This document shows positions 49,001 through 60,700 of a stretch of DNA of 64,000 nucleotides, in pieces; the first letter of the stretch is position 1; each line of letters begins with the position of its first letter. The stretch is taken from assembly GCA_016801845.1 (NCBI GenBank), contig CM028909.1:23766813-23830812 (forward strand), written 5' to 3'. This stretch comes from Polydactylus sextarius. Taxonomy: Eukaryota > Chordata > Actinopteri > Polynemidae. The position numbers were made by a program, and so were the translations under genes. The notes under the pieces are model-generated. The model saw only the letters and a program-made list of their open reading frames with translations, was not told where the DNA came from and searched no databases.

Positions 49001-52000
49001 AGGGTTTTTTTTTCCTTATTAGCATTTTGTCATAAAAAGCGCTCTCTTATTTGAGGTATTAGTGTATAACATTGACAAATTTCTAAAATAAATGATCATG
49101 TACAGTGGCAATATGTTAGTCTCTGAATTGTTAAAGAATTCTCAAAAAAGTAAAACATAATACATTTTTACTCATGGGTAACTCTGTCTCATTTCAGTCC
49201 TCACATACTCACTCTGGTTGTTGTGTATCCTGTTCCAGGCCTGCAAAACCTTAGATTTGATCAGATTTAAAAGCCTCTAATGTTACACCTGAATGCCCAA
49301 AGTGATGACCTCAAATTTGACCTAAGCCAACACACTATCGTATTTCCATTCACTCAGCAGAAGACTAGCCATTGATTATTATGTAAAATCACAGACAGGA
49401 GAAAATGGCTATTTTGCATAATATGGGAACACGGCACATTAAACAAGGTGAGATACCTGCAGCGCTGTTTATTGATTTTAGGACATAACGTGAGGGAAAA
49501 AGGCGTCACACAGTAACACATTGGCTTAATTCCAAATGAGTTTAAACACAGCTTTATAAAAAGACAAGCTTAAGTTTGTCTATTGTCTGTATCCACACAT
49601 TTCTATGGATATTAATTTCCATTATTCCTCCACTTTTCCCTGGAGAATCAGCACCACTGTATATTGTCAATTGAATTCTGAAATGAAATGAGTATGGTCT
49701 TTATAAACTACAAACTATATTTCATTAAATGATAAGACATGTCTTTTCACTAGGGATTTCACATGCATAATTTCAGTCTTAAATATCTGTACAAAGGCAA
49801 ATTGTACATGATGTTAGAGGGTAGAGCTCCATACAGGTCCTCAAAGAAAGCATTAAAAAAGCCATACAAAAACACACAGTTATTAATTACATCGAAATGT
49901 CATGTTATTAAATTTAGCTTGTTAAAAAGACTGACCTTCATTGCTTATTTCAATTAAGTGATTGTCTTTGCAGGCATATGCCAGGGCCTTACTAATTAAT
50001 TCAGGCGAGGAGAGGTGTTTTAATTTAATAACTTTGGCTAAATCCAGTGATTAGATGCTTGGCATATGATGGACCTCATGATGATGCTGCTAATATCTAG
50101 CAGACAATCTATCTGTAAGGTAAACAGGCCTGGGCTTGTTTTCATTCTCTATGTAAGTGTAAGGTGACATGTATGTAGCCTACATATGTATGATGAAAAG
50201 AAAGTCGAGTCGTGTATAAAAATATACACATATACATACATACTATACAATTATATGTATGAGATGTGCTGAGTTAAGAAACTGGCTGTATGCTAAAGCT
50301 GGTACATCCCACTCAGCCGTGCCTGTCAAGCTCCCATGTCATAGAGTTTGTATTACAGTACAGAATTACAAATACAAATTTGTAGACTGGAGAGGTTTTC
50401 ACAAAGTCACTTTCATGTAAAGGAACACTCACAATCTGAAACAGTGTGTACCCGGCCAACTTTTTTTTCTTTTTAAAGAAAACAGCATCACTATCCAAGA
50501 TACAAAGCAAGTGGGCAAAGAACATCCTGCTCCTCTTACGTGAATACAGTCAATAGATAACTGGCAAACTGCTGTGCTCATAAACCACATTTTATCCCCT
50601 GCTCACATTCAAACTAGACACAGTATGGTATGTACAAGCATTATATCTCTACTGTATGGACTCAAACTGCTGTGAGCCACTGGAGAACACAAACATAAGA
50701 TGGAAATAAAACTTGAACCTTGAGGGTCTGCTGCGGTGGGGTCGAGGCCTAGAACTCAGCTTCTAGGGTTTTAAGATCAGCCTGGGAGGTGCAGGTGTTT
50801 GTGGCCCTTAGTGCTGTTATACTAAGACTTTCCTGTCTCTGTTAGTCAGTGAGCACCACTGGGGAGAAAAGGAGGAACACTGAGAGAATTATGATGACCT
50901 GAACAATCTCAGTGTGTTTAGATAAAGTCTCTCTGGTAGATATCTGACTCGATTTTGATTCATATGTGCATACAAATCAACTCAAACTCCATATGAATAT
51001 ATCAAAATCCTTGTGTTTCTACTGCTGACCGTCTGACTGACAACCAGTCTGAACAGCTAGCTAGAAAAATGGTCTTGTATATATAATATGTGAAAAAAGA
51101 CTTATTTCCACAATGAATTTTAATTTGATCAAAACAATAAAAAATTCAAAATTTCAATTTTTTTTCTCAGTCCCACAGGTGCTGTTGCTCTATGGTCCAT
51201 ATTAAAATATGTATAGCATTAAATTCTGCAGACATTCACAGTCTCCAGATTTTTCTCTAAAACCAACGGCAGGTCAAATATTTCTCTTATTCTACGTAAT
51301 ATTGCCACATGGATTGCACATAATTTTGTACAGATTTTCATGGTTGCTAGATATTTCTTCTAGTGTCAGGGGTTTTTGAATAAGTATCTTAACATCTACA
51401 GAAATAACAATACTCTGGAAAACCTGTTACATTCCATCACCACAATCAAGTGATGCTCCTGTCAGTTTCTATGCCTTTACTTTAAAATATATAAATATAT
51501 ATGTCATAAAAAATGTCAAAAGTACAAATACATTGCAACTTTCTCAGCAATTAGAAAAGACTATGTTCATATATCAGTTACACTATACAGTATATACAAT
51601 AAAGAGCCAGGTAGGTTTTACCCTAGTTTACAATTCAGGCCAACCCCTGTAGCCTGGTAGTTCATAGTTAAACACCTTGAATTTCTAAGTAAGATATCTG
51701 TCAAGGTGGCCCTTTAATCAATTCTCCAATCACACCCCTTTAATCACATAATCCAAATGTCAGTTAGCACTGAAAACTCCCCTAACTGGCTAGTCTGAAT
51801 CTATACATGAGACAGATGTCTGAAGAAGTGTACAAACCTAGACACTCTAACACACACATGCTCAAATCTGCTGGTGGCTGGGCAGCGATACCCTCAGAGA
51901 CCTGAGGCTCATAAATGGAGTAAAGCGAGACGCATAGACTCTCTCCCCAAGAGATCCTATTAAATTAACACACACAGTGTGTTTCACCAATTTTTCCCCA

Positions 52001-53213
52001 ATGATCAGCGAATTCAGTGTGATCCCTCCAGTCTCAGGCAATCTAAAAGTGCTGCCACTCAACAGATCAGAGCTCAAGCTGGGTTTTCCCTCAGGCCTCC
52101 GAGTAGAGGGTTCATGAGTTCTGCATGTGTGGCTGCCCTCTGGTCTGCTACAGTCCATACAGAGAGTTCGTGGATGGCTTACAAAGCACACTGTATATCT
52201 CTGTTGCTCCTATTGTTTTAAAATGAGGTTTTTATTCTCACTTTCCCCTTAGGCACAATGCACTCACTGTGACATGAACACACTAAATTTCTGCAGCCCA
52301 ATACTTTAGGGAAGTACTTCTTACAAAAACTTAATGCTGATAGCAATTGCTGCAGTTGTCCTTTCTTTTTTCAAACTTTGCTGTGTTATCATGCCATGTC
52401 ACATTCTGATTAAAAACTAAAAAAAAAGGTAGGATGGATGAAGATCTCACTACAGGTACTTCATGACTTCATGACAACCTTTACTTGAGTAAAAAAAGGC
52501 AGCAAGGTAAATGCTCTGGTGCTGGCCAACCCGCCCTTCGAATACAGACAATATGTGTCCCATCTATAAGTCGACGAGCTGCTCTCCAAATTCATCATTT
52601 AATAGAGAGGCTATGGGCATAGCTTCAAAGATGTTGTGTATAAGGTGGTAAGAGGCGTGGGCAAAGTCAGAAGCCTGTAAAGGTCTTCCAACTCCTGAGG
52701 TTGTAATTTTAAAACTGGTCAACATCCAAGTAAAGATATACTGCATTCACCATCAGAGTTATCTCTGGCCAGATAACTCCCAGAAAAAGGTGTAACAAAG
52801 AATACATTAAATATTCAAAGGCAGAAAAACATTTCTTTTGAGTTGAGTTGTGTGTAAAGGTGTATGGTTAAAGAAAAATACACAGTAGCTTCTCCAAACT
52901 CATGGTTTTTAGTGCGTGAATAGACACTGAGACAAAATGTTCATTTCAAATAAAAATGTTTTCATCCTTATTGCGAACTGTACAGTTTATGCCTGAACAG
53001 AACAACTGTCCAGGCTTGAAAAACATATGAAAAACAGAAAAAATCCATAAGGTGGACTCCACTGTCAGCTCAAATCCATAATGGACTGAGAATTAATTCT
53101 AAAATATGCGCTAAAATACAGTGTAACAAATAACTGACAAATGCAGAGGACAAGAGTTCATTTCAGGCAAGCGGTGCTTCTCTGTATCCCACAAGTCTTT
53201 GAGAGAACCGAGT
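46022..53213. other. chrna4 3'UTR plus intergenic sequence plus zgpat 3'UTR (convergent genes)
   Basis: The region between the stops of two convergent genes. No gene was recognised. The first AATAAA after the chrna4 stop with ordinary context is at about 48926, and others lie at about 50706. For zgpat on the minus strand, TTTATT (about 52229) and TTTAAT (about 52598) are possible poly(A) signals. The 109-codon minus ORF at 51862-52191 has no recognisable domain. The stretch 49970-50160 is repeat-free with several TAATTA-type sites. Confidence 0.5.
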
Positions 53214-55931
53214 TTAGAACTCAGTCATCTTCTTGTGTGTGTCAGCCTTCCTGTGCTCTCTCTGGATGGACAGCTCCTGGGCTTTCTGCTGGGCCAGCAG
53301 CCGTCGGGCCGCTGACAGCTTCTCTTCCAGCTGCTTCACTGTGGTTGTGCCCCTTTGCACACACAAAGAACAAACAGATTAGGAAGTGGGGAGAGATGTG
53401 GAGACAAGGTGGTTTTAACTGTATTTTCTTGGAAAAGTGAGCTGGAGAAACAAGTGTCTAACCTCGATCCTTCACACCTTATTTGCATTTTCACACAACT
53501 CCAACAGTCCTGCTTATTTGTTAAGTCAAATTAATCAATTTTTTACTTGACAGAAGCATCACAGCAACTGGTGCTCATATTTCAAAAATTACAGTTGTGT
53601 AAGCAGTACACACATATTTGTGTGCGTGTATGCTATAGTTTGCTAATATGTCTGTATTCTCCATGGAGGAGAAAACAGCTGCTAGGCATCGGTAGAGAGA
53701 CAGAGAGCTGATGCTGCACTGCAATTAAATGATTATTATTAATGGTATCTTGGTTCAGTTAAGGTCAGGTCCTAACCTTCACTGATATCACACACATATA
53801 TATAAATGTACAACAAACGTGCTGAACTAAGTACGAACCTGCCCGTTTGTCTGCTGAGTGACTGAGTCAGTCTCTGGATCTCCCTCTCAGTTTGGGAAAT
53901 CCTCTGAGCAGCCTGGAACAACTTCACATTCAGGCTCCTCTTGGTGCTTTCCCCTCCCCTGTAAGCCTCCACACCAGTAGCTACTGCTGATGGCGCAGCA
54001 GCACCCCCCTCTGCAGAATCGGGGTGCTTGCCTCCAAGTCTGTTATTGAGAAAGTCAAAGACGGTTTGACGCCCTCCTGTGGTGGCCCGAGGCTTTCTGT
54101 GTTTCTTTGGACGTCCCGTTAGTGTGCCATCTTTAGCTGCCTTGCTCTGGGTGCGTCTCTGAGTGAGCTCAGCACACTGGTCCAGAGACTTACCCTTAGG
54201 TAAGACCACTGCCATGACTGGTTCTACTCGACCCTCCTGTGTCTTTCCTAAGCCTGAGAAGACAAAAAAGACTGTGTGAGGAAGAGGAGCACATAGCAAT
54301 TTCTTTTGTATAACTTTGTATGGGGAATTTGACTCTTGAATATAAAATAATGGTCATCATTTACCTTTGCCATATTCATAGCCCATTTTGAGCATGAGTT
54401 TGGATCCAATGCCTCTGGTATGTGCCTCCCAGCCGCCAAATTCAGCAGCATTTACAACTGTAGATTCTACAGCAGAGTCCGTGACTGTTGGGTAACAAAT
54501 GAAAAAAAAGTTGAAAGAATAAATTATTTCATAACGAAGAAACAGCCTAAAAACAAATGGAAATGTATTTTTTTAAATCACCACATCAGTCCTTTACCCT
54601 ACACCCAGATCTGGCAATGGTACATATTCAAACCCACCTTTGGCATAAGCCATATCGTCTCCAGTGTCGTCCTCTTCAGAGTCTGAGGAGAGTGGGTCAT
54701 CTTCTCTCAAAGGTGGGATGACACCATCAGCTTCGACCACAGCGTCTTTCAGCAGCAGTGAGTCAAACTTCACAGTGTAGAAACCACTGTCTATTTCTAA
54801 ATTTCAAAACATTTAAAAAATATTTTGATTAATGAATTAGTGACAAATGTAACTGGATCTACCTAACTGACCTAACTAAAACTGTAGTTTTAAGGAAAAG
54901 TATCTATAACACAGCACAGATTAAGTTATGTATCACTATGTAATATCTCAAAAAAACTGACCCTGTAAATGAAATACCTTTGATTTTTGCAGGGTACCAG
55001 ATGCCATCCTCATGTCGAGCCAAGCAGGAAGAACCTTCTTCAAGATTACTGAGGTCACACTCCAGAAACTGTCTCAGTTCTGACACATACACCACTTCAC
55101 CATGGGAGAATCTTTAGTGTAAAGAATATATGCAAACACAAATGAGACAAATGTGGATGAAGCAGTAAAGACCTGACTGAGGATTTCCTTAAATAAGCAT
55201 CCATAGTAATGAATGATTTGAATGGATTTTGAATGCAATTAACAAATTGAATTATATCAGCTATTACAAAGGGACAGATGTGAGTAAGAAAAAAAATCAG
55301 TGGTACTTTACCTGCAATTATCCAGGAAGCGACATTTGTCCTCTAGATAGAATGGACAGGGCTTCATAGACTTCTGGGTGGGGTAGACATAGAGCACTCT
55401 GACTTGTGCCTCTTCTCCATCTGGTGGTTCTGCCCCTACCACCATGGCATTGTGATACTCAAGTGTGCCCCATGATGTCCGATAGGGTGCTCTTACTTTG
55501 GTACCACTAAGTGTGTCATCTTCCTCCTCCTCCTCCTCCTCCTCCTCCTCGTCATCACTATTTTCTATGACACCGTTCCCTCCTGTATCCCTCTCTCTAG
55601 GGTCAGCGTTACTGCCCGAAAACTCCCCCAGCTCAGAGTAAAAAGCGGCAAACTCAGACTCTAAAGCATCATTTGGTCTGCTTGTGTCAGCTGCTGCCTC
55701 TGAGGTGTCTGCTGGTTGACCATTGCTGTCTTCGAGGCTCGCCAGGAGATGACTCTTTCTGACAGAGACCAGACTGGCCTCGGTGAGCTCGATCAGCTGA
55801 CGAAGATCCTCCTTTAGTTTAAGCAGGTCTGACTCCTGGGAGGGGTCCAGACCAGCAGACAGGGCTGTCTCTACCTGCTGCAACTGGGCACCATAGGTAG
55901 CAATTGCTGCCTCAAGGGTGTCTTCGTCCAT
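53214..55931 (-). CDS. zgpat: zgpat, zinc finger CCCH-type and G-patch domain-containing protein
   Basis: Nuclear protein; mammalian ZGPAT is a NuRD-recruiting transcriptional repressor, also linked to splicing through its G-patch. Coding exons in transcript order: 55312-55931, 54978-55111, 54638-54796, 54365-54484, 53839-54253 and 53214-53352 (stop TAA), 528 residues (human 531), all phases consistent. The N-terminal coiled coil LRQLIELTEASLVSVRKS matches human. An acidic Glu tract sits in exon 1. The CCCH finger is C192-x7-C200-x5-C206-x3-H210. A Tudor-like segment lies at about 230-280 (DGIWYPAKIK, GFYTVKFDSLLL). The G-patch is at about 327-372 (TRGIGSKLMLKMGYEYGKGLG). The C-terminal coiled coil ends RKADTHKKMTEF. 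The start is the ATG at 55931-55929, since an in-frame TAA lies just upstream. Confidence 0.96.
55521..55550 (-). repeat. (GAG)n coding microsatellite in zgpat
   Basis: Nine GAG codons plus GAA encode a run of ten Glu between Asp residues in the acidic region before the zinc finger. A pure trinucleotide run inside an exon is likely to vary in length. Confidence 0.95.
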
Positions 55932-56380
55932 GCTGATATTTGGCACTTAACAGGACAAGAACAGGACGCATGAAGCCCCACAAATACCTGAGGAAAAATA
56001 AAGTGAGGATTCAGCATGAACTCAAGGACGCAGACCTAAACATGAGCGATACAACACACGATTCATCTTAATATAATCAGAATTGACCTTTCCTCAAGCA
56101 ATGTTGACATATTTTCGTGACAATATTTAACAGTGAATACAACACTAGATATTTTAACTTTAATATTTTAATTTTACTGTAATCAGAACCACTTCATGCA
56201 CTAACTGAATGATGTGAGAGAGCTAACCAAGTTAGCTACAGTGTTAGCTAAATGTTAGCCGTTTTTAAGATACATTTTATAAATGATTACAACAACACTT
56301 GCATTACCTTTTTAATTAGGCCAACTGTCTGACACCCACTGCTCCGACGAGGGGCTGAGAGCCATTCGTTACATTAAAAA
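55932..56380 (-). other. zgpat: zgpat 5' untranslated exons and first intron
   Basis: The coding exon appears to extend upstream to 55987, where a minus-strand acceptor (TTTTTCCTCAG) sits. A minus-strand donor (AAAAAG then GTAATG) at 56308/56307 would end a leader exon beginning somewhere above about 56350. This implies one intron of about 320 bp in the 5'UTR. Inferred from splice signals. Confidence 0.5.
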
Positions 56381-57061
56381 AAACCAAGTAATTCAAGTAT
56401 CTACAGACAGATACAGAGACACGTACAAACACCGGTTCAGTATCAAGCTACAGAAGTGAATGAGAGGTGGACGTCTGTTGTGAATGGTCTTCTCTTTCAA
56501 AATAAAACAAACATCTCAAACTGAAGTGGTTTTGACAGCTAACTACGGTCAACGCAAAGAAAGAAATTGAACTTGCTGCTTTGCAACTTGCTGGACATAT
56601 GTCGCTGGCATCTTTTCATAAGTATTTAAAATATAAATGGTTTTATAACAAAGAATTAAACTTTTTATACAATAAAACTATTCAAAGGATTGAATTAACA
56701 CTCAGATAATTGACTATTAGCAACCAGTATCTTAAATATTAAGTTAAATTTAATAATACTTCCATAAAATCACAAAATTAGAATCGTTTGCACAGTGAAA
56801 GTGTTTTTTTTTTAATTATCAGTTAAGCGATATTTATTATTCTATTCTTTTATTTTGAAGGTAAACCTCCCAACACTGACTTCACGGGTTTTACGTCATC
56901 GATGTGCGTCGTCGACGCAGAAAGGTGACGGTAACTTCACCCAGACTTCATTAACTTCACGAGTGTGAGGATTTTACATTTTTTTTCTATTACAAAAATA
57001 AAGTCTATTTTTGTCCTTATTGTTCCGGGCAGTGTATCGCTTTAGTAAAAGTCATGTGAAG
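56340..57061. promoter_or_regulatory. divergent zgpat/tti1 promoter interval
   Basis: The leader exons of the two head-to-head genes point away from this roughly 0.5-0.7 kb interval. Around 56880-56960 CpGs cluster (ACGTCATCGATGTGCGTCGT, then CGACGCAG), including a CRE/ATF-like TTACGTCA at 56891-56898. A donor-like GAAG then GTAGGT at 57061/57062 could end a tti1 leader exon. No TATA box was seen. Confidence 0.5.
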
Positions 57062-57268
57062 GTAGGTTTGTTGTTGTCGTTTGTATCACATGCATCACCA
57101 GCAGTGGGATGCTGTCAGCTAACAGCCTGCACCCATGCTGGAGGTGTTGTATTGATATTATTAACAGCCTTATTATAACAGCCTTACTAATGCGACAGGT
57201 TCTGTCGTTTAGTGACCAACTGGTCGACGATAATAACGAGCTGCATCGCATGAAGCTAACTGGATACG

Positions 57269-57310
57269 GTTGTTTACATCAAACTTGTTTACATCAAACT
57301 TGATGTTTAC
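57269..57310 (+). repeat. tandem TTGTTTACATCAAAC units with three forkhead-like cores
   Basis: TGTTTAC occurs at 57271, 57286 and 57304, in a 15-bp unit repeated twice plus a partial copy. It probably lies in the tti1 leader intron. TGTTTAC is a forkhead-factor core, but function is not shown. Confidence 0.6.
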
Positions 57311-57794
57311 ATCATGTCGGCGCACAGTGTTAGACAATAATAAAACAGGACACACATACACATACATATCATCAAGAATGTTGTTGCAAATGAGTTACAT
57401 ATGATAAGTTCCTTCTTTGTCTTTGCAACGTTCAGGATAAAAATAGAAACTTGTACAGATGACTATTTCATAAACCTTGTATTGACTTCTGTTTTCTCTT
57501 TTCATTGGATTTCATTGGTTTTAGTTTCCTGCCATGAGTGGACCCTGAAATGAAATATTTTCAGTCTTCAGGACTCAAGCTTTTAAAAATAATCTCAACA
57601 CTTGACAGGTGACCATTACAGATTCAGTCATAAAAACAAAATGTTCATTATTTTAGCTCCAAAACCCAAATTAATTTGAATTCATAATTCTTCAGTGTAC
57701 ATTTCTACAAAATATTGATAACAACATTGTTATGTTTTCTTCATACTTCCCATTCTCCATGACTAAAGTGACACCTGCTCTGATGCCTCCGACC

Positions 57795-60700
57795 ATGGCT
57801 CAGATCAGCGATCCAAAGATTGCTTTTGCCTACCTGCGTCCAGCGTGTGTCCTGCTAACCCGAGACCCCTCTGTGACCAACGTGGAGACACTAAGTGGAC
57901 AGTTAAAAGAAGTCAATGATGCCACTTTGCAGCAGCTTCAGGAGTATGTCCTTTTCCCTCTTCGCTTTGTCCTCAAAGTCCCCGGACCCAAGAAGGAAAA
58001 ATTGGTGCAGGCTGTGGCCGAGGCTCTGAGCCATGTCCTGGAGAACACTTGCGTCCAGAGCTGGGAGACCCTCCATGATCTCTTTTCAGAGCTTTGCCTC
58101 TGCCTGTGCTCTCCGACCGATCCTGGGAGACCTGCAGACACATCAGAGGAGCTGAAACTAGCTGTGCTGAGGTGTCTGGATGCCCTGCTTCACGCTGCTT
58201 ATGGTGATATAGTCTTCAAACTTTTTGAACCGATTATGTTACCAGGTCTGGGAGCTGCTGTGTCGCTGCTGCTGGCTTTAGGAGAGAAGGAGAAATCTCG
58301 GGACATACAGGCAGCAGCCCTGAAGAGCCTCCAGGCTTTGATTCTGCAGTGTGACTGCTCTCAGGAGCATGTAGTCCCATCCCCAGAGGAGCAACATGCT
58401 ATAGGCAGCACCATGGCTTCTTTCTTACCCGGGATCACTATGGCTGTAACCAGGATCATTACAGGGGATCTGAGACAAGGCCATGTGGTCACAGTCAGGG
58501 CCATCAAGGTAAAGTGTTCAGCTGTTAACATCATTCAACTTTTAATCTGTGTTCAGTTTTACTTTGTAACTGGATTCCACACACGTATACAATGACATTT
58601 AACAGTCATAGGAGTTATTATAAGCAATTTACATGGTAAAATAAAAAGTGATTACATCCTGTTGATTTTCACTTGTAATCACATTACAGGTTTGGTCGCG
58701 GGCTGTGGGGCTTGTTATGGAAGATGCCCAGCTTCAGGCCAGTAAGCCCTTGATCACTCCCTCACCAGATCTGGGTAGGATAGCGCAGCTAGTAGTCAAT
58801 CGGACACAAGACTGGGTGAAGAGTACATCTGGGAAGTTGCATGTTCTTCTGAAGAAGATCATCTCCTGCACCTCGGCTCACCAGCACTGGAGGGTTCGGC
58901 TGGAGATGGTAGAGCTGGTTGACCACCTGCTGGCCAGGTGTAGTCAGTCACTGGGAGAGTGTGTGGGGCCACTCCTGGAAGCACTGGTGGGAGCAGTCAA
59001 CGATGACGAGCCTAGAGTCAGGCAGAGGTTCGATTTAGTCAACATTTTTGTGACAAAAAAGAAGAAAGCCCAAATTTATACCAGGCGTTTATTGAAACTT
59101 CTCTCTTCTCTCCTTTAGGTGTGAGACTGCTCTCAGAGAGGTGTCACAGAGGAATCAGAGCTGTTGCAGCAGTGGAGATGCTACCAATGAACACAGCAGT
59201 ACTCAGACCTTCACTGACGTGCTCTCAGAGAATCTGCACTCTTTGGCCACTTCCCTGCCCAGACTGATGAGGACCTCTGATGACCAGAAGAAGCTGTTTG
59301 TCCTTAATGTGTTTCTGGGTTATTTAAAAATCTTGGGGCCACTCGTTTCTGTGGTGCTGAACTCAGCTGCACATCTGGAGAGGATTTCCAAAGCCTTGAT
59401 GCAGGTAATCTTTGCAGCAGTGGGATCAGAATGTAACCTACTTGATATTCTGTGTGAGTGGGAATTAGGTTCAAGTACGGCTGTATTCATAGAAAACACT
59501 TTTTTTTTTTTTTTTAAACAATAATAACTAAAAAATCATTGCAAATAACCATCATATCAAATAAGACCACTATCAGAGATGATAACATTCAGCAGAAGAT
59601 ACATGCATCAGTATGACAGGGTTCAGTACTTCACAGCCAGCTTTAACTTCTGTAATTTAATTATTGTATATTACTTAACAATAAACATTTAAAATGTTCC
59701 TGCGGTATATCTGCCGTCAGGATTGTATTTTTTCTTTGTTACTTTGTTCACATAAGAGTTTTATTTGTCATATAGTAACAAATGCTCAGACTGTAGCCAT
59801 TCAAAAGTGAGATTATTATATTTGTCTTCTTATATCTGTGTAATCTCATATTGACTGTGCATCTTATGTGTCTGACCAGAGTCTCTTCAGATAACAGTGA
59901 GATCATTGAAACACACACACACCACTGTGGATTTAGTGGCCATTACTCTCAGCACACTGCTATAAATCTGACATGGCCATTATAGAATTATTATTTCTGG
60001 TCCCACAGCGAATGTAAAACACGGTCGAGAGAAGTTATATTTCATCTTTAATCACCAAGACTTCTGTTTGCTTTTCACAGGTGCTGGAGCTCGATGTGAT
60101 GGATGTTTGCATTGTGGAGGAAAGAAGTTATGGTTCCACCATAGAAACTAGTTCCACCTCTTCTGATTCCTACACAGCTCACATACAGAGGAAGCATTTC
60201 CTCTATTTCACTGATGAGAAGATCTTATCTGTGCTCATGGAGATCTGTCGGACATTAGGTATAAGCACCTCTCAGTGTGAACATGATAGGAATACTTAAT
60301 TCTGGATGCATTTTATAAATCTTTACTAAATCTTTACTTGTCATTTTTGATAGCTCTGCCAGAACCACAAGTAACTTTTCCTCTTGATATCTTAAGGTTA
60401 CTATGGCAACATTTACCTTCTGACCGATCACTTCCTGGATCTGTACCGCCAGTCTTCAGCGTACAGAAAGCAGGCTGCCATGGTGCTAAATGAGATTGTC
60501 AGGGGAGCTGCAGGGATCAGCGTGGCAACAGAGTGTCAGGGTTTGGAAAGAGAAAATCACAGATGCTCTGCCACCAAGGAAGACCTTAAAGCAGCAGTGG
60601 AGTCTGTCATGGAGGAATACATCAGTCTGATCAACTGGCACTTGATCACTGTCAGTGAGGAGACGGACAGAGACCGACAGGACCAACAGGTTAGGACACA

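Noticed and set aside
51862..52191. 109-codon minus ORF downstream of zgpat
   Set aside because: No recognisable domain; could be zgpat 3'UTR sequence.
55929..55946. zgpat start five codons upstream (GTG, P-N-I-S)
   Set aside because: GTG, not ATG. The family starts M-D-E and an in-frame stop lies immediately upstream.
56219..56265. GTTAGCTA-rich stretch upstream of zgpat
   Set aside because: A short word repeated a few times; common in fish DNA and no specific function can be supported.
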